Shown piece after piece: positions 11,053-22,529 of a DNA stretch of 61,703 nt. Positions within the stretch are counted from its first letter, which is position 1. The number at the start of each line of letters is the position of its first letter. Source of the stretch: Xanthoparmelia taractica (taxonomy: Eukaryota; Ascomycota; Lecanoromycetes; Lecanorales; Parmeliaceae); contig JANQBS010000231.1 of NCBI GenBank assembly GCA_033085395.1, forward strand, positions 1 to 61,703, read 5' to 3'. The translations under genes were made by a program, and so were the position numbers. The notes beneath the pieces were generated by a model. The model was not told where the DNA came from, did no database searches, and saw only the letters and a list, made by a program, of their open reading frames with translations.

Positions 11053-12399
11053 TCTTAAATAATAATTTCTTATATTAAGCGAGATTAATATTTAATAGAG
11101 TTAATCGATAATTAGCTCTTTAATAAAAGAGTTCTTATTTAATTAAAAGAGGAAATTATTTAATAAAATCTTTTATTTAAAGAGATATCGTAAGATCTTC
11201 ACTATATAAGCGTTATTATTTAACGCTATAATAATAAGTGTTATCTTTTAATAAAAGAGATTCGTTTTAAATATTAAAAATATAAATTCGAGATATTTCT
11301 TATATAGTCTTATCGAGCGACAAGTGAGAAATTATTACTCGAAGTCTCGATCTTTACGATTACGTATAATATATATAAACTCGCTTATACGAAGAAATAC
11401 AATAAATATAAGATAAAAGACTATATAGAGCGTTACTCCGGCCTTATCTTCTTAATTAATATAAGTAAGTATTTATAATAATAGATCTTTAATAATTAAA
11501 CGATATTCTTTTATCTTAATCTCGTCTTATAGACGTTAAATATTAACGATAATTCTTTATAACTAAGAATTATAAAATATCGTAAGATTCTTATATCTTA
11601 TATTAATATAAACTAATTTAACGTCTATTAAATAGATCTTTATAATCTTAATCTTAACTTATCTTATACTAAGATATAAGATTTAACTAGCGAGTAAGTT
11701 AACAATCGCTAAGAAGAAAGAAGTGCTCTTATTAATAACGCAATAAGCGCTATATAACTTAATAGATATAATATACGTTTTTCGCGTCTTTGCGACCAAA
11801 TTCTATTAGAGAAAACGAGCTATCTCTCATAATAGTACGATCTAATTATATTAGAAATCTAATAGATTTCGCTTTAACTCTACGAAGCGATTAAGATATA
11901 TCTCAGCTATAAATATACATTAGTAATCTTTCGATATTAAAAGCGTAATAAGTTATTTATTAGTTTATTAGTCTTAGTTAAGATCTATATTAAGATTAAA
12001 TAGATATCGTATTTAATTAATAGTATTATTATATCTCGTAGTAAGATTATAATTAATTCGCGAATAGAGAACTTTCTAAAATTATAAATATATACGTCGT
12101 TATCGTAATATAGCATTAATCGTAATTTCTAAAGTCTTTATAACTATAGTCGAATAACGTAATATACGATCTTTATTTCTTTAAACTAAATATCTTTCTA
12201 ACGATAACGTATAATTATCGAAATATTAAAAGTCTTCTAAATCGACTATAAAAGATTTAAATACTTTAGAATATAGTCTTTTATATTAAAGATCCCTAAT
12301 ACGTCGATTTAAATATATTATATTAATCGATTAATAACGTAACAAATTAACTTAAGACTATTTTAATTTTTTAGAAAAATCTCTTATTATCGTAGATCG

Positions 12400-13190
12400 A
12401 TCTTTATATATAATATAATTTTAATAAGTGCTATTAATCTTCGAATAGCATTAAAAAATCGTCTTAAGAACGCTCTCTCTAAGATCACGATCTTAGCGAT
12501 AAATAATAAGAATTCAATCGCTAACTTAAGCTCGCGATATAAGATTACCGCTCGATTTAAAAGATTCTTAATCGTATTTCTCGCTCGGGCGAGCTTATCG
12601 AGAAAAAGTCTAGTCTATATTAAGATATTATCGAACTTAATCCCTAGAAAATCGACTATAATATTTATAATATTCTTAATGTGATTAATCTTAAAGTCTA
12701 ATTCTTTATATACGAGATCGAATTATTAGTTATATATAATCGTATTATCGATTAATGCTAAGATAGCGAAGAAATCGTTTAGATAGTAAAGTACTATAAT
12801 TTAAAGAAGAATTATTATCAAGATTTAATTAAGAGTCTTTACGAATAAATTAAATATAAATAATAACGTACGTAGATCGAAGAATAGATATCGTTTTATT
12901 TAATAGCGATTATTATAGTGAAATCCTAGTAATTATTAATCTAAAATTACGATCGATATATATCTAAAGACGTCTTTTAAGTCTCTTTTAACGAATTAAG
13001 CCTTAAGATCTTATTATAATAATGCGATTACTACGTTATTATATATAGCGTATTTTAAAGCCTCTTAGTCCTAAGATATATTATTATTAATTAAGATCTT
13101 ATATAAGAATAAGAGGTTATAAATACGTCTTTAATTATTATTATGCTTCGAGATTAGCTTTAACGGCGAATAGACGAATTATTATTTCGC
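12400..13190 (-). pseudogene. DIRS-like reverse transcriptase/RNase H remnant, copy 1
   Basis: Minus-strand pieces in collinear order: LKDVFRYISI (RT motif A, Asp kept), GFH and IKRYLFF, FIFNLFVKTLN, YLND (YLDD with the first Asp changed), then VDFLGIKF, DKLARARNTIKNLL and KVVILERAFLRR. The last group corresponds to the RT-RNase H junction typical of DIRS-order elements. Stops at former Trp and Gln codons interrupt the frame. Confidence 0.7.
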
Positions 13191-14639
13191 CTAAGAGTTA
13201 ACCTCGACTAGATAATTATACTAAAGCTATTTTTAAAAATTTTTTATTAATATATTAGATACTATAAGGGTTAATTAATAATTATAATTACGATAACTTA
13301 GAATTTAATATCGATATTTAATTTTTATTTTCTTTCGAAGAATAGTTAAAAGAATCTTTACGAATATAAGATCTAAATAATTCTTTAATTAACGATCTTA
13401 ATTTTTTACTCGTAGCGAATCTTAACTAATTAAATCTAGATCTAATAAATCGTATAGCGCGTATAAGAATTCTTCTACTATATGTAATAATAATATAGAT
13501 ATCTACAAATACGTTAAGAGTTATTTAGACTTTAAAATTCGATTATTAAGCGAGATAAAATTAATGCTTAAGATCTTAATTTTAATCTTATAATACGTAT
13601 TTACTAAGTAATTTAGCTAATAATTAAGATAAATATAAATATACTAATAGTGCTCGCTTAAGTATCGTCTTTTATTAAAATTTTAATATATAGCGGAGAA
13701 TTTAAGAATAGAATCTAAGTTCTACTTAATATCGATAAAGGCGACTATTTTACGTAATAGAAGATCGCTATAATATCTATTCTTGATAATTTAAACTATA
13801 AAATTATTCTAATTATTTAAGATACATACGTTTATAAACGTATAATAATATTCTCGAATAAAGTTAAATTTATATAAGGCTAATAACTTAGCTAAACGAA
13901 AATAATAGTCTAATAATATCTTCTATAGGCGAATAATCACTATAAGATATATATAATAATATATAATTTAACTATACACCTCGAAACACTATAGTAGAGA
14001 TATTATCTTATTGTCTTCTTAAGTATTATTCGTATCGACGCGATTAATATATTCTCAATTTAGCTTGATAAGGTTTTCGAATTTAAACGTCTTAAAGAAG
14101 ATTTATTTAAAATATTTAATATCGATAACGCGATAGCGTTTATAAAGATTAAGAAAGAGATGTATATCTTTAATATACATAAAAGAGACTCTAAAATTAT
14201 CACTCTCCTCTAAATTACTATTAAACTCGAATAAATAATATTAATAATAACGATAATAGCGGCGAGAGCGTAACTTATATATTCGATATTACTTATAAAA
14301 ATTATATTTATACTTAACGAGATATTCTTTTAGTTCTAAGACTTAATCGCGATAACTAAAAATCTTAATATCGATCTTTTTAATTACGCTTAGGCTAAGA
14401 ATTCCTAAGAAGAATATCTTTGATATCATAGATTTATTTCTATGAGATCGAGCGAAGTTAGAGGGAAAAGAGAGTATAATAGTCTTTGCGAGTGCCTTAG
14501 GCCTATTAAAGATCTTTTTAAAGATCTTCTTAAATATCTTAAAGCGTTTAATAGCGATAATTATAATATAAGAAGAATAAGATAATTAAAAAGATTAAAA
14601 TAGATATAGGTGTGAATAAAATAAGAAGAATATATATTA

Positions 14640-14857
14640 ATCTAATATGCAGGTGTTTAATAATTTAGAATTAGTTGAATAAAGATTATAAAAGAATGCG
14701 ATTGCTTTGAGTGAGAAGAATTCGAATAAAGAGTCAACTAATAATGTGAGACCTATACATATAGTGCTCTCGAGGACACGTGTTCCCCGCATGTGCGCAT
14801 GCATCTGGAACAGGGGCTGGATCATGAGACACACTAACTCATAGTCCCACTATTCGA
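14640..14857 (+). repeat. Terminal B' repeat, copy 1
   Basis: Matches 10470-10637, with the best similarity from GTGAGAAGAATTCGAATAAA to the end CCACTATTCGA. It is less AT-rich than the inner B, so it is less RIP-mutated. The next base (14858) resumes Argonaute coding sequence. Confidence 0.8.
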
Positions 14858-15057
14858 GTATCCCTGCACCTGTTTACTACGCCGACATTGCGTGCACGAG
14901 GGCGGGACATTACCTTGCAGATGCCCTAACGGACTCGCAGTCTGTGACGACTGATAATTCGAACCTGACGGCTGGACAGCGGGAAAGGCTGTGTACACAA
15001 TTGCAGGCGAGGATTGATGTCCATAGCAATCTAGCGAGTTCGATGTTTTACGTCTAA
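14858..15057 (+). pseudogene. Severed 3' exon of Argonaute (end of PIWI domain)
   Basis: Starting with the last two bases of a Ser codon, this reads IPAPVYYADIACTRAGHYL (the final PIWI block with the fourth catalytic residue, Asp in YYAD). It continues through LCTQLQARIDVHSNLAS to the conserved ending MFYV and a TAA at 15055. It has no start of its own and is now cut off from the promoter by the retroelement. It shows no stops or frameshifts, so the insertion is fairly recent relative to mutational decay. Confidence 0.9.
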
Positions 15058-16297
15058 GTGCCGCTATCCTCGACATGGGAGGAAAGAAAGGAGGGGGGGA
15101 AAAGCACTGCTACATGGCAAGTAGGGAGCTTTTGTCAGCTGGAGGAAGGAGTAGATTATAATTATCAACGTTCTGAGGCGAACTGGCTTCCAGCCGAGCA
15201 TTTGGTTTTTAGATAAGATATGGTAGGTATAGTCTGATAATATTCAGGCTGCGCCGAAACTTAGTTGACTAACGAGATTGGTGAAGGTCTGGAGATTGTG
15301 GTTGGGCTGGAGGATGATGCCATGGAATGACTGAATAGGGATGAAGCTTTGGATAAGTTTGGCTCGGTTGTTGCGAGGACGGTAAATTTCATAGTTGTCC
15401 AAACCGCGACCAGTCAACAACGAGGTTATGGCTTCAGCTCATCATTTTCCACAAGTCCGCCAAGATTATTCCTTGTATAGCCACCCGGAAAGTCAGTGAT
15501 GATGGCATCTCGCACCAGTGGGACTCTTCAATGGAGTGTCTCATGACTCAACTGCTATTCTAGAGAGATGCGCATATGCGCCTAGCAGGAGACACGTTGC
15601 ATGGAGTGAGCTGTACTTGTATGGATCTCTCTCATCGAAAACTAGCTCTTCATTCTTATTCATCTTTTTCTGAGTCATGGCATTTTCTTGTCCTACCCGC
15701 TTGTGCCGGTATATAGCTAGCTCTATAGCATCATTCTAGGTCTATGTTGCATGGCATAGGGTTCCTTTTAGCGCTGGGGCATATGTTAAGGCTGATTCAG
15801 GCTTGCTGGTCTTTGAATTTTGGGACGAGCTAATCAGCTACTTAAGCCGGTGGGTAGGCTTCGTTCCAAGGGAAACATTAGTATTTGTTTTTGCATCGCC
15901 TGCAATTAGTATCAGTTTCTACAACGTTGATGGCAGATGTACGAACTAGGACCATGGAGATCGTTTGCGGAATTTTATTTGCAACTTGCATGGTCTGATA
16001 TAGTACCCTGGTCGCTCGGGGTAGCGAAGATGGAAAGTGACTGACTATGATAGGTGGTCATTGAAGTCTTCAAAAGTATAAAATCATGCTTTAAGTTCCC
16101 CCAGTTGGAGCGCTTGGATCCGTGCCGCAGCGCTGCTTGCTGCCTAGGAAATAAGCCGAGGGCGGTGCACCTAGAAGTGTGCCTTGCCGAACCGTGTACA
16201 TAATCATTCAAATATTCAAGTATGCCATATTACGGGGTATAAATTCAGCGCCCCCAAATACCACAGTGAACCCTCGCACCGGCTTTTCGACCTCGAT
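15058..16297. other. Intergenic region between Argonaute and the TM gene
   Basis: Ordinary composition, with no reading frame that I can connect to a family. It should contain the Argonaute 3' UTR and the promoter of the gene starting at 16298. A TATAAAT motif at about 16239-16245 lies ~55 bp before that ATG. Confidence 0.5.
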
Positions 16298-16760
16298 ATG
16301 GCCACCCAGATACCCTTCATCAACGAGCTCACCCAAATCATGGAATCGCTCAAAAGCCACAAGCGGTACTTCCTGCGCTCAGCAGCGATCGTGTCGATAC
16401 TCCTCGGGAGCACCTTGAATTTTGTGACTCTGCTAGCCGTGTTCATAGGCGTTTATGGTGGCGCGGCGCCTAAGCACCTCACTGCCTGGATATCGATAGT
16501 GGTACGTCGGATACCCCTGCTCTATGAGTCCGCATCTTAATCCAATTTGAAGCTTTCTGTATCCTTCATCTGGAACTTGGCTGATCTCGCGTCGCACTCG
16601 GACCGTATCTTTAAGCGAAAGTATCTCATCTCCATCAATTCCTTGGTCTTCGTCGACACGCTGGGGTTCCTGGGCTTTTTGGCTATTCTCATCGCCAATG
16701 GAATTATAGCAAATAACATGTACCGTGGACCTAGGATCCTGATGGTCTACAATTTAGTTC

Positions 16761-17157
16761 TTAGTGTTCTCATTCATGAAGGCATACACATCGGGATCAA
16801 GCAGTACTGTAGATAGTTGATTGGGCCGTCCCAACGCTAAGGTTAGTAGTTAGTAGGCTTAGCTAGGTCGTTAGCAGGTCTAGATAAGCCCCTGGACGTG
16901 TCTTAGCGCTAGAAAACTCTCTACATCTATACGATATAGACTTAAAGTATCTAATTAAATAGTTATATATAGGCGTGAAAAAGTGAGATAAAAGAATACG
17001 ATTACTCTAAGTGAGAAGAATTCGAATAAAGAATCAACTAATAATATAAGACTTATACATATAATACTCTCGAAGACACGTGTTCTCCGCATATACGTAT
17101 GCATCTAAAATAGAGACTAAATTATAAGATATATTAACTTATAGTCTTATTATTCGA
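16761..17157 (+). repeat. Outer A+B block of split direct repeat, copy 2
   Basis: Nearly identical to 10242-10637 over its first ~160 bp, with only a handful of differences. It then becomes more RIP-mutated. It is followed directly by the mutated A' repeat (TTAATATTCTTATCTATAAA...), giving the same junction as copy 1. Confidence 0.85.
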
Positions 17158-17465
17158 TTAATATTCTTATCTATAAAAATATATATATCGAGATTAAATA
17201 GTATTATAGATAATTAATTGAGTCGTCTTAACGCTAAGATTAATAATTAATAAGCTTAACTAAATCGTTAATAGATCTAGATAAGTTTCTAAACGTGCCC
17301 TAGCGCTAGAAAACTCTTAAATAATTAAAAGACGTTATATAAGAATCTTATAGAAGACTTCACATAACGATCTAATAATATAAGCATCGCTAGCACTAGC
17401 GCTAATAAAACGAAAGATATTAATATCTTCGTAATATAATAAGTATTCGCTTAAGGTAAATAAAA

Positions 17466-17573
17466 ATATAGAGACGATAGAAATCGAACTTTTAGCGTCT
17501 TAATAATATAATCTTATCGTCGCTAAGACTCGTCTCGCGTGCTAAAATAGTAATCTCTCTATAAAAGAAGTAC
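17466..17573 (-). pseudogene. Tyrosine recombinase C-terminus (RIP-damaged), copy 2
   Basis: The minus strand reads YFFYREITILARETS, then LSDDKIILLRR, a stop, and KFDFYRLYI. It is better preserved than copy 1 (one stop, in place of the Trp). The arrangement supports assignment of the elements to YR retrotransposons rather than LTR or LINE elements. Confidence 0.65.
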
Positions 17574-20500
17574 TTTAAATAATAATTTCTTATATAAAGC
17601 GAGATTAATATTTAACGAAGTTAATTAACGATTAGCTCTTTAGTAAAAGAGTTCTTATCTAATTAAAAGAGAAGACTATTTAATAAGATCTTTTATCTAA
17701 AGAGATATTATAAGATCTTTACTATATAAGTATTATTATTTATTATTATAATAATAAATATTATCTCTTAATAAAAGAGATTCGTTTTAAATACTAAAAG
17801 TGTAAATTTAAGATATTTTTTATATAGTCTTATTAAGCGACGAGTAAAGAATTATTACTCGAAGTCTCGGTCTTTACGATTACGTATAATATATATAAAC
17901 TCGCTTACACGAAGAAATACGACGAATACGAGATAAAAGATTATATAGAGTATTGCTTCGACCTCGTCTTCTTAATTAATATAAGTAAATATCTATAATA
18001 ATAGATCTTTAATAATTAAACGATATTCTTTCGTCTTAGCCTCGCCTCGTAGACGTTAAATATCAATAATTATTCTTTGCAACTAAGGATTATAAAATAT
18101 CGTAAGATTCTTATATCTTATATTAACGTAAGCTAATCTAATATCTATTAGATAGACTTTAATAATCTTAGTTTTAACTCGTCTTATATTAAGATATACG
18201 ATTTAATTAACGAGTGAGTTAACGATTACTAAAAAAAAAGAAGTACTTTTATTAATAGCGCAATAAGCGCTATATAACTTAATAGATATAATATACGTTT
18301 TTCGCGTCTTTACGATTAAACCCCATTAAAGAAAACGAGCTATCTCTCGTGATAGTGCAGTCTAATTATATTAGAAATCTAATAGATCTCGCCCTAGCTC
18401 TACGAAGCGATTAAGATATATCTTAATTATAAATATACGTTAGCGATCTTTCGATATCGAAAGCGTAATAAATTATCTATTAGCTTATTAATCTTAATTA
18501 AAATTTATATTAAGATTAAATAAATATCGTATTTAGTTAATAGCATTATTATATCTTATAGTAAGATTATAACTAATTCGCGAATAGAGGACTTTCTAAG
18601 ACTATAAATATATGCGTTATTATCGCAATATAGTATTAATCGTAATCTTCGAAGTCTTTATAATTATAATCGAATAGCGTAATATATAACTTTTATTTCT
18701 TTAAACTAGATATCTTTTTAACGATAACGTGTGATTATTAAAATATTAAAAGCCCTCTAAATCGATTATAAGAGATCTAGATACTTTAGAATATAGTCTC
18801 TCATATTATAAATCCCTAATACGTTGGTTTAAATATATTATATTAATTAACTAGTAACGTAGCGAATTAATTTAAGATTATTTTAATCTTTTAGAAAGAT
18901 CTCTTACTATCGTAGATCAATCTTTATATATAATATAATTCTAATAAATACGATTAACCTTCAAATAATATTAAAAAGTCGTCTTAAGAATATTCTTTTT
19001 AGAATCACGATCTTAGCGATAAATAATAAGAAATCGATCGCTAACTCGAGCTTACGATATAAGATCATCGCCCGATTTAGAAGATTTTTAATCGTGTTTC
19101 TCGCTCGGGCGAGCTTATCGAGAGAAAGTCTAATCTATATTAGAATATTATCGAACTTAATCCCTAGAAAATCGACTATAATACTCATAATATTCTTAAT
19201 GTAATTAATTTTAAAGTCTAATTCTTTATATATAAAATCGAATTATTAATCGTATACGATCGTATTATCGATTAATGCTAGAATAGCGAAGAAATCGTCT
19301 AGATAATAAAGTATTATAATTTAAAGAAGAATTATTATTAAGATTTAATTAAGAGTCTTTACGAATAGATTAAATATAAATAATAACGTACGTAGATCGA
19401 AAGATAGGTATCGTTCTATTTAATAGTTATCGTTATAGTGAAATCCTAGTAATTATTACTTCGCCTAAAGATTAACCTCGACCAGACGATTATATTAAAG
19501 CTATTTTTAAAGATTCGCCGTTAATATATTAGATATTATAAGAATTAATTAATAATTGTAATTACGATAGCGTAGAATTTAATCTCGATATTTAATTTTT
19601 ACTTTTTTCCTAAGAATAATTAAAAGAATCTTTATGAATATAAGATCTAAATAATTCTTTAATTAACGATCTTAATCTTTTATTTATAGCGAATTTTAAC
19701 TAATTAAATCTAGATTTAATAAATCGTATAGCGCGTACGAAAATTCTTCTATTATATATAGTAGTAATATAAGTATCTACGAGTGCGTTAAGAGTTATTT
19801 AGACTTTAAAATTCGATTATTAAGCGAGATAAGATTAATGCTTAAGACCTCGATTTTAATCTTATAATATATATTTACTAAGTAATTTAGCTAATAATTA
19901 AGATAAATATAAATATATTAATAGTACTCGCATAAGTATCGTCTTTTATTAAAATTTCGATATATAGCGGAGAATTTAAGAGTAGAACCTAAGTTTTATT
20001 TAATATTAATAAGGGCGATTATTTTACGTAGTAGAAGATCGCTATAATATCTATTCTTGATAATTTAAACTATAAAATTATTTTAATCGTTTAAGATACA
20101 TACGTTTATAAACGTATAATAATATTCTCGAATAAAGTCAAATTTATATAAGACTAATAACTTAGGCGAAAATAATAATTTAATAATATCTTCTATAAAC
20201 GAATAATTATTATAAGATATACATAATAACATATAATTTAGTTATACACCTCGAAACACTATAATAGAGATATTATCTTATTTACTTTTTAAGCATCGTT
20301 TATATCGACGCGATTAACGTATTCTCGACTTAGTTTAATAAGGTTTTCGAATTTAAACGTTTCAAAAAAGATTTACTTAAAATACTTAATATCGACGACG
20401 CGATAGCGTTTATAAAGATTAAGAAAGAAATACGTATCTTTAATATACATAAAAGAGACTTTAAGATTATTATTCTTCTCTAAATTACTATTAGACTTAA

Positions 20501-21405
20501 ATAAATAATATTAATAATAGCGATAACGGCGACGAGAGCGTAATTTATATATTCGATATTACTTATAATAATTATATTCGTACTTAACGAGACGTTCTTT
20601 TAATTTTAAGACTTAATCGCGATAACTAAAAACCTTAATATTAATCTCCTTAATCACGCTTAAGCTAAGAGTTCCTAAAAAGAATATCTCCGATATTATA
20701 AGCTTATTTCTACGAAATCGAGCGAAGCGAGAGAGAGAAGAAAATATAATGATCTTTGCGGGCGCTTTAGACCTACTAAAAATCTTCTTAAATATCTTAA
20801 AGCGTCTAATAGCGATAATTATAATGTAAGAAAAATAAATAATTGAGAAGATTAAAATAAGTATAGATATAGATAAAATAAGAAGAATATATACTAATCT
20901 AGTATGTAGGTGTTTAATAATTTAGAATCAATTAAATAAAGATTACAAAAGAATACGATTACTCTAAGTGAGAAGAATTCGAATAAAGAGTCAACTAATG
21001 ATGTGAGATCTATACATATAGTGCTCTCGAAGACACGTGTTTCCCGCATGTGCGTATGCATCTGGAACAGGGGCTGGATCATGAGACACACTAACCCATA
21101 GTCCCACTATTCGACTTGGATGTTTTGCTGGTGAGCTTGCTTGTCCACTCTAGAGTCCGTAATGAGGGCTAACTTAGCTGAAATATCCTTGCACTGCTAT
21201 TCATGGATTGATTGCCCTCCGGAATCTGCCAAACGCGTTTGTCACTATGGGCCATGGAAGCACGTGCTGTCGTGAGTGTCACCACAAGGCAAATAGACAG
21301 GAGACACGGGCGAAAGATGGAGGATATCAGCCTTTGCTTGAAAGAGCAAATACGGAAGATGGATATCAAGATCTTGAAGCGAATACGACGGGTGACACTG
21401 TCTAG

Positions 21406-22529
21406 TTTACAACGCGGTCAGGAGATCAGTCATGATTGGTGGACAACTGGGAGTGGAATATCTTACTGACTGGTTTCATCGACCTTGATCGCAGAATTCA
21501 TGAGACAACCAGCTCAGGATTTTCGGACGATCAGAGGTAGCCATTTCTTCCGAAAGGTTCAAACCATCATATATGGCATATTCAGTATGCGGTGCATATC
21601 GAGTAGGCGGAGATGCGATTGTGGAGAATCGTAGGGGCAGACAGCGCTTTTGAGGCTACCATGTACAATTCATCTTGTCCTAAGTACGATTCTACCTTGA
21701 TCAGTTTACCACCCTCTAAACAGGGCTCTATGCTTTCCTCGCCTCACAACTCCCAATCATGTGTTTGACACTCCAGCAAGGACTTCCGGCCCAAAGATTT
21801 GATAGGCCTTTTGAAGAAGCACGTTGTGAAGATCATCCCGGGCTAGAAGTCGCCGCCAGGCCATGATCGTATGCTTGAATCAAATCCTTGTCAACACCAA
21901 CCATCTCCCGTTAACCATAGACGGCCCTTGCAACAACACGTAGAAGTGAATAAAGCTGAATCATCATAATCCTCAACACTGCCCCCTCCTGAGGTTATAC
22001 ACCGGGACTGAATACCATGACGAGCCATTTTTGTAATGTGATCTATGATCACGATCCAGAAGGCTTTGCTAGTTTCTGGACGTCCTATACCACACTGTGT
22101 TTCATGCGTTATACTCGGGATCGCTCGGATGGACAAGCTTGGATTTTGAGCTGCGATGATGATATAGCGGGAAGGTCCTGGCGGCTATAGTAGCTCGGAG
22201 GTGAGGGATGTCATTCTTTCTTTGTTAAATCCAGAAGATTGTACAACTTGGAGAGGTGGTAGTTGTTATACTTGAGTTAATTGCCTCTTAAGATAAAAGC
22301 ATACCTTAGTACGACAGCCACAAAGCTCAAAAGTTGAACTGTATCTAGTGGCGTAGGCTAGCGTCGTCTCGCTTAATACGACGCCACACATAAATGATGA
22401 TCAAAAACCAATTGATTTACAGTGCACTTCAATCCAAATGGCTACGCCCTCCTTTTACAGAATATGCAATGCTGTATCTACAGCGACTAGCGATACACAA
22501 GACAAGAGTAGGTACCTTACAGCTTAGAT
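21406..22529. other. Intergenic region, no supported gene
   Basis: Ordinary composition. Reading frames here are short, use no recognisable motif and change strand without pattern. I see no repeats. Confidence 0.5.

Larger units (their letters stand above)
10242..14857 (-). mobile_element. DIRS-order (PAT/Ngaro-like) tyrosine-recombinase retrotransposon, copy 1, inserted in Argonaute
   Basis: A 4616 bp element with RIP-mutated coding sequence on the minus strand. On the plus strand the order is A (10242-10401), B (10402-10637), A' (10638-10798), internal, B' (about 14640-14857). Read from the coding strand this is B-ORFs-A-B-A, i.e. split direct repeats. The minus strand shows a DIRS-like RT/RNase H: KDVFRYIS (12952-12990), the catalytic box as YLND instead of YLDD (12774-12785), then DFLGIKFDN, LDKLARARNTIKNLL and GRAFLRR equivalents. 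The C-terminus of a tyrosine recombinase follows (10945-11052). There is no target duplication and no integrase, as expected for this order. Removing it restores Argonaute exactly. Many stops make it dead. Confidence 0.85.
7049..15057 (+). pseudogene. Argonaute (QDE-2-type) gene, split by a retrotransposon and with a nonsense codon
   Basis: Joined exons 7049-7195, 7245-7393, 7459-8573, 8623-8728, 8792-8927, 8975-10241 and 14858-15057 give exactly 1040 codons including stop. Argonautes bind small RNAs and cleave or silence complementary transcripts. In order: a Gly-rich N-terminus with a CCHC zinc knuckle (C47, C50, H55, C60); an N domain (YRPSYGIKGIPVEFQTNYF); a linker (LTGGLEAIRGYF); PAZ (YINVDEFF, NFGSRGDPTYVPAEACVVEP); MID (LYNRIKNFCDRTEG); and PIWI with catalytic Asp in VVGIDVIHPSPGS, Glu finger in GQEMLDK, Asp in IYRDGVSEGQY and final Asp in VYYADIACTRA, ending MFYV. 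Damage: an in-frame TAA at 8102-8104, and a 4616 bp element inserted between 10241 and 14858. The insertion removes the last catalytic Asp and replaces the tail with SVLIHEGIHIG...CR. All introns are 47-65 nt with good consensus. Confidence 0.92.
16761..21114 (-). mobile_element. DIRS-order tyrosine-recombinase retrotransposon, copy 2
   Basis: A 4354 bp copy of the element at 10242-14857, same orientation and same composite structure: A+B at 16761-17157, A' from 17158, internal, B' ending 21114 at ...CCACTATTCGA. RIP mutation is heavy in the middle and light at both margins. The catalytic box YLDD is intact on the minus strand (19294-19305), with DFFAILALID following. About 245 bp present in copy 1 (roughly 12939-13184), including RT motif A (KDVFRYIS), are missing at 19450-19461, with a short A/T microhomology at the break. 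It is inactive because of this deletion and many stops. Confidence 0.85.
16298..21405 (+). pseudogene. Small multi-pass membrane protein gene split by the second retroelement
   Basis: ATG at 16298. Exon 1 (16298-16501) has a hydrophobic segment, IVSILLGSTLNFVTLLAVFI. The intron 16502-16552 (GTACGT...AAG) is phase 0. Exon 2 (from 16553) continues SFIWNLADLASHS and another strongly hydrophobic span, TLGFLGFLAILIANGII. At 16760 the sequence enters the retroelement and gains the tail LSVLIHEGIHIG...CR. Coding sequence resumes at 21115 up to a GTGAGC donor at 21131. A last exon at about 21178-21405 encodes LKYPCTAIHGLIALRN and a hydrophilic acidic tail ending in GDTV. The exon phases across the insertion differ by one base, so either the junction is off by one or the gene has another lesion. 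The family is not recognised; it is probably an integral membrane protein. Confidence 0.6.

Noticed and set aside
10242..14857. LTR retrotransposon with the ~396 bp left block as LTR
   Set aside because: The right end carries only the B part, not a full copy of the left block. There is no TG...CA and no target duplication. The coding remnants are DIRS-like RT and tyrosine recombinase.
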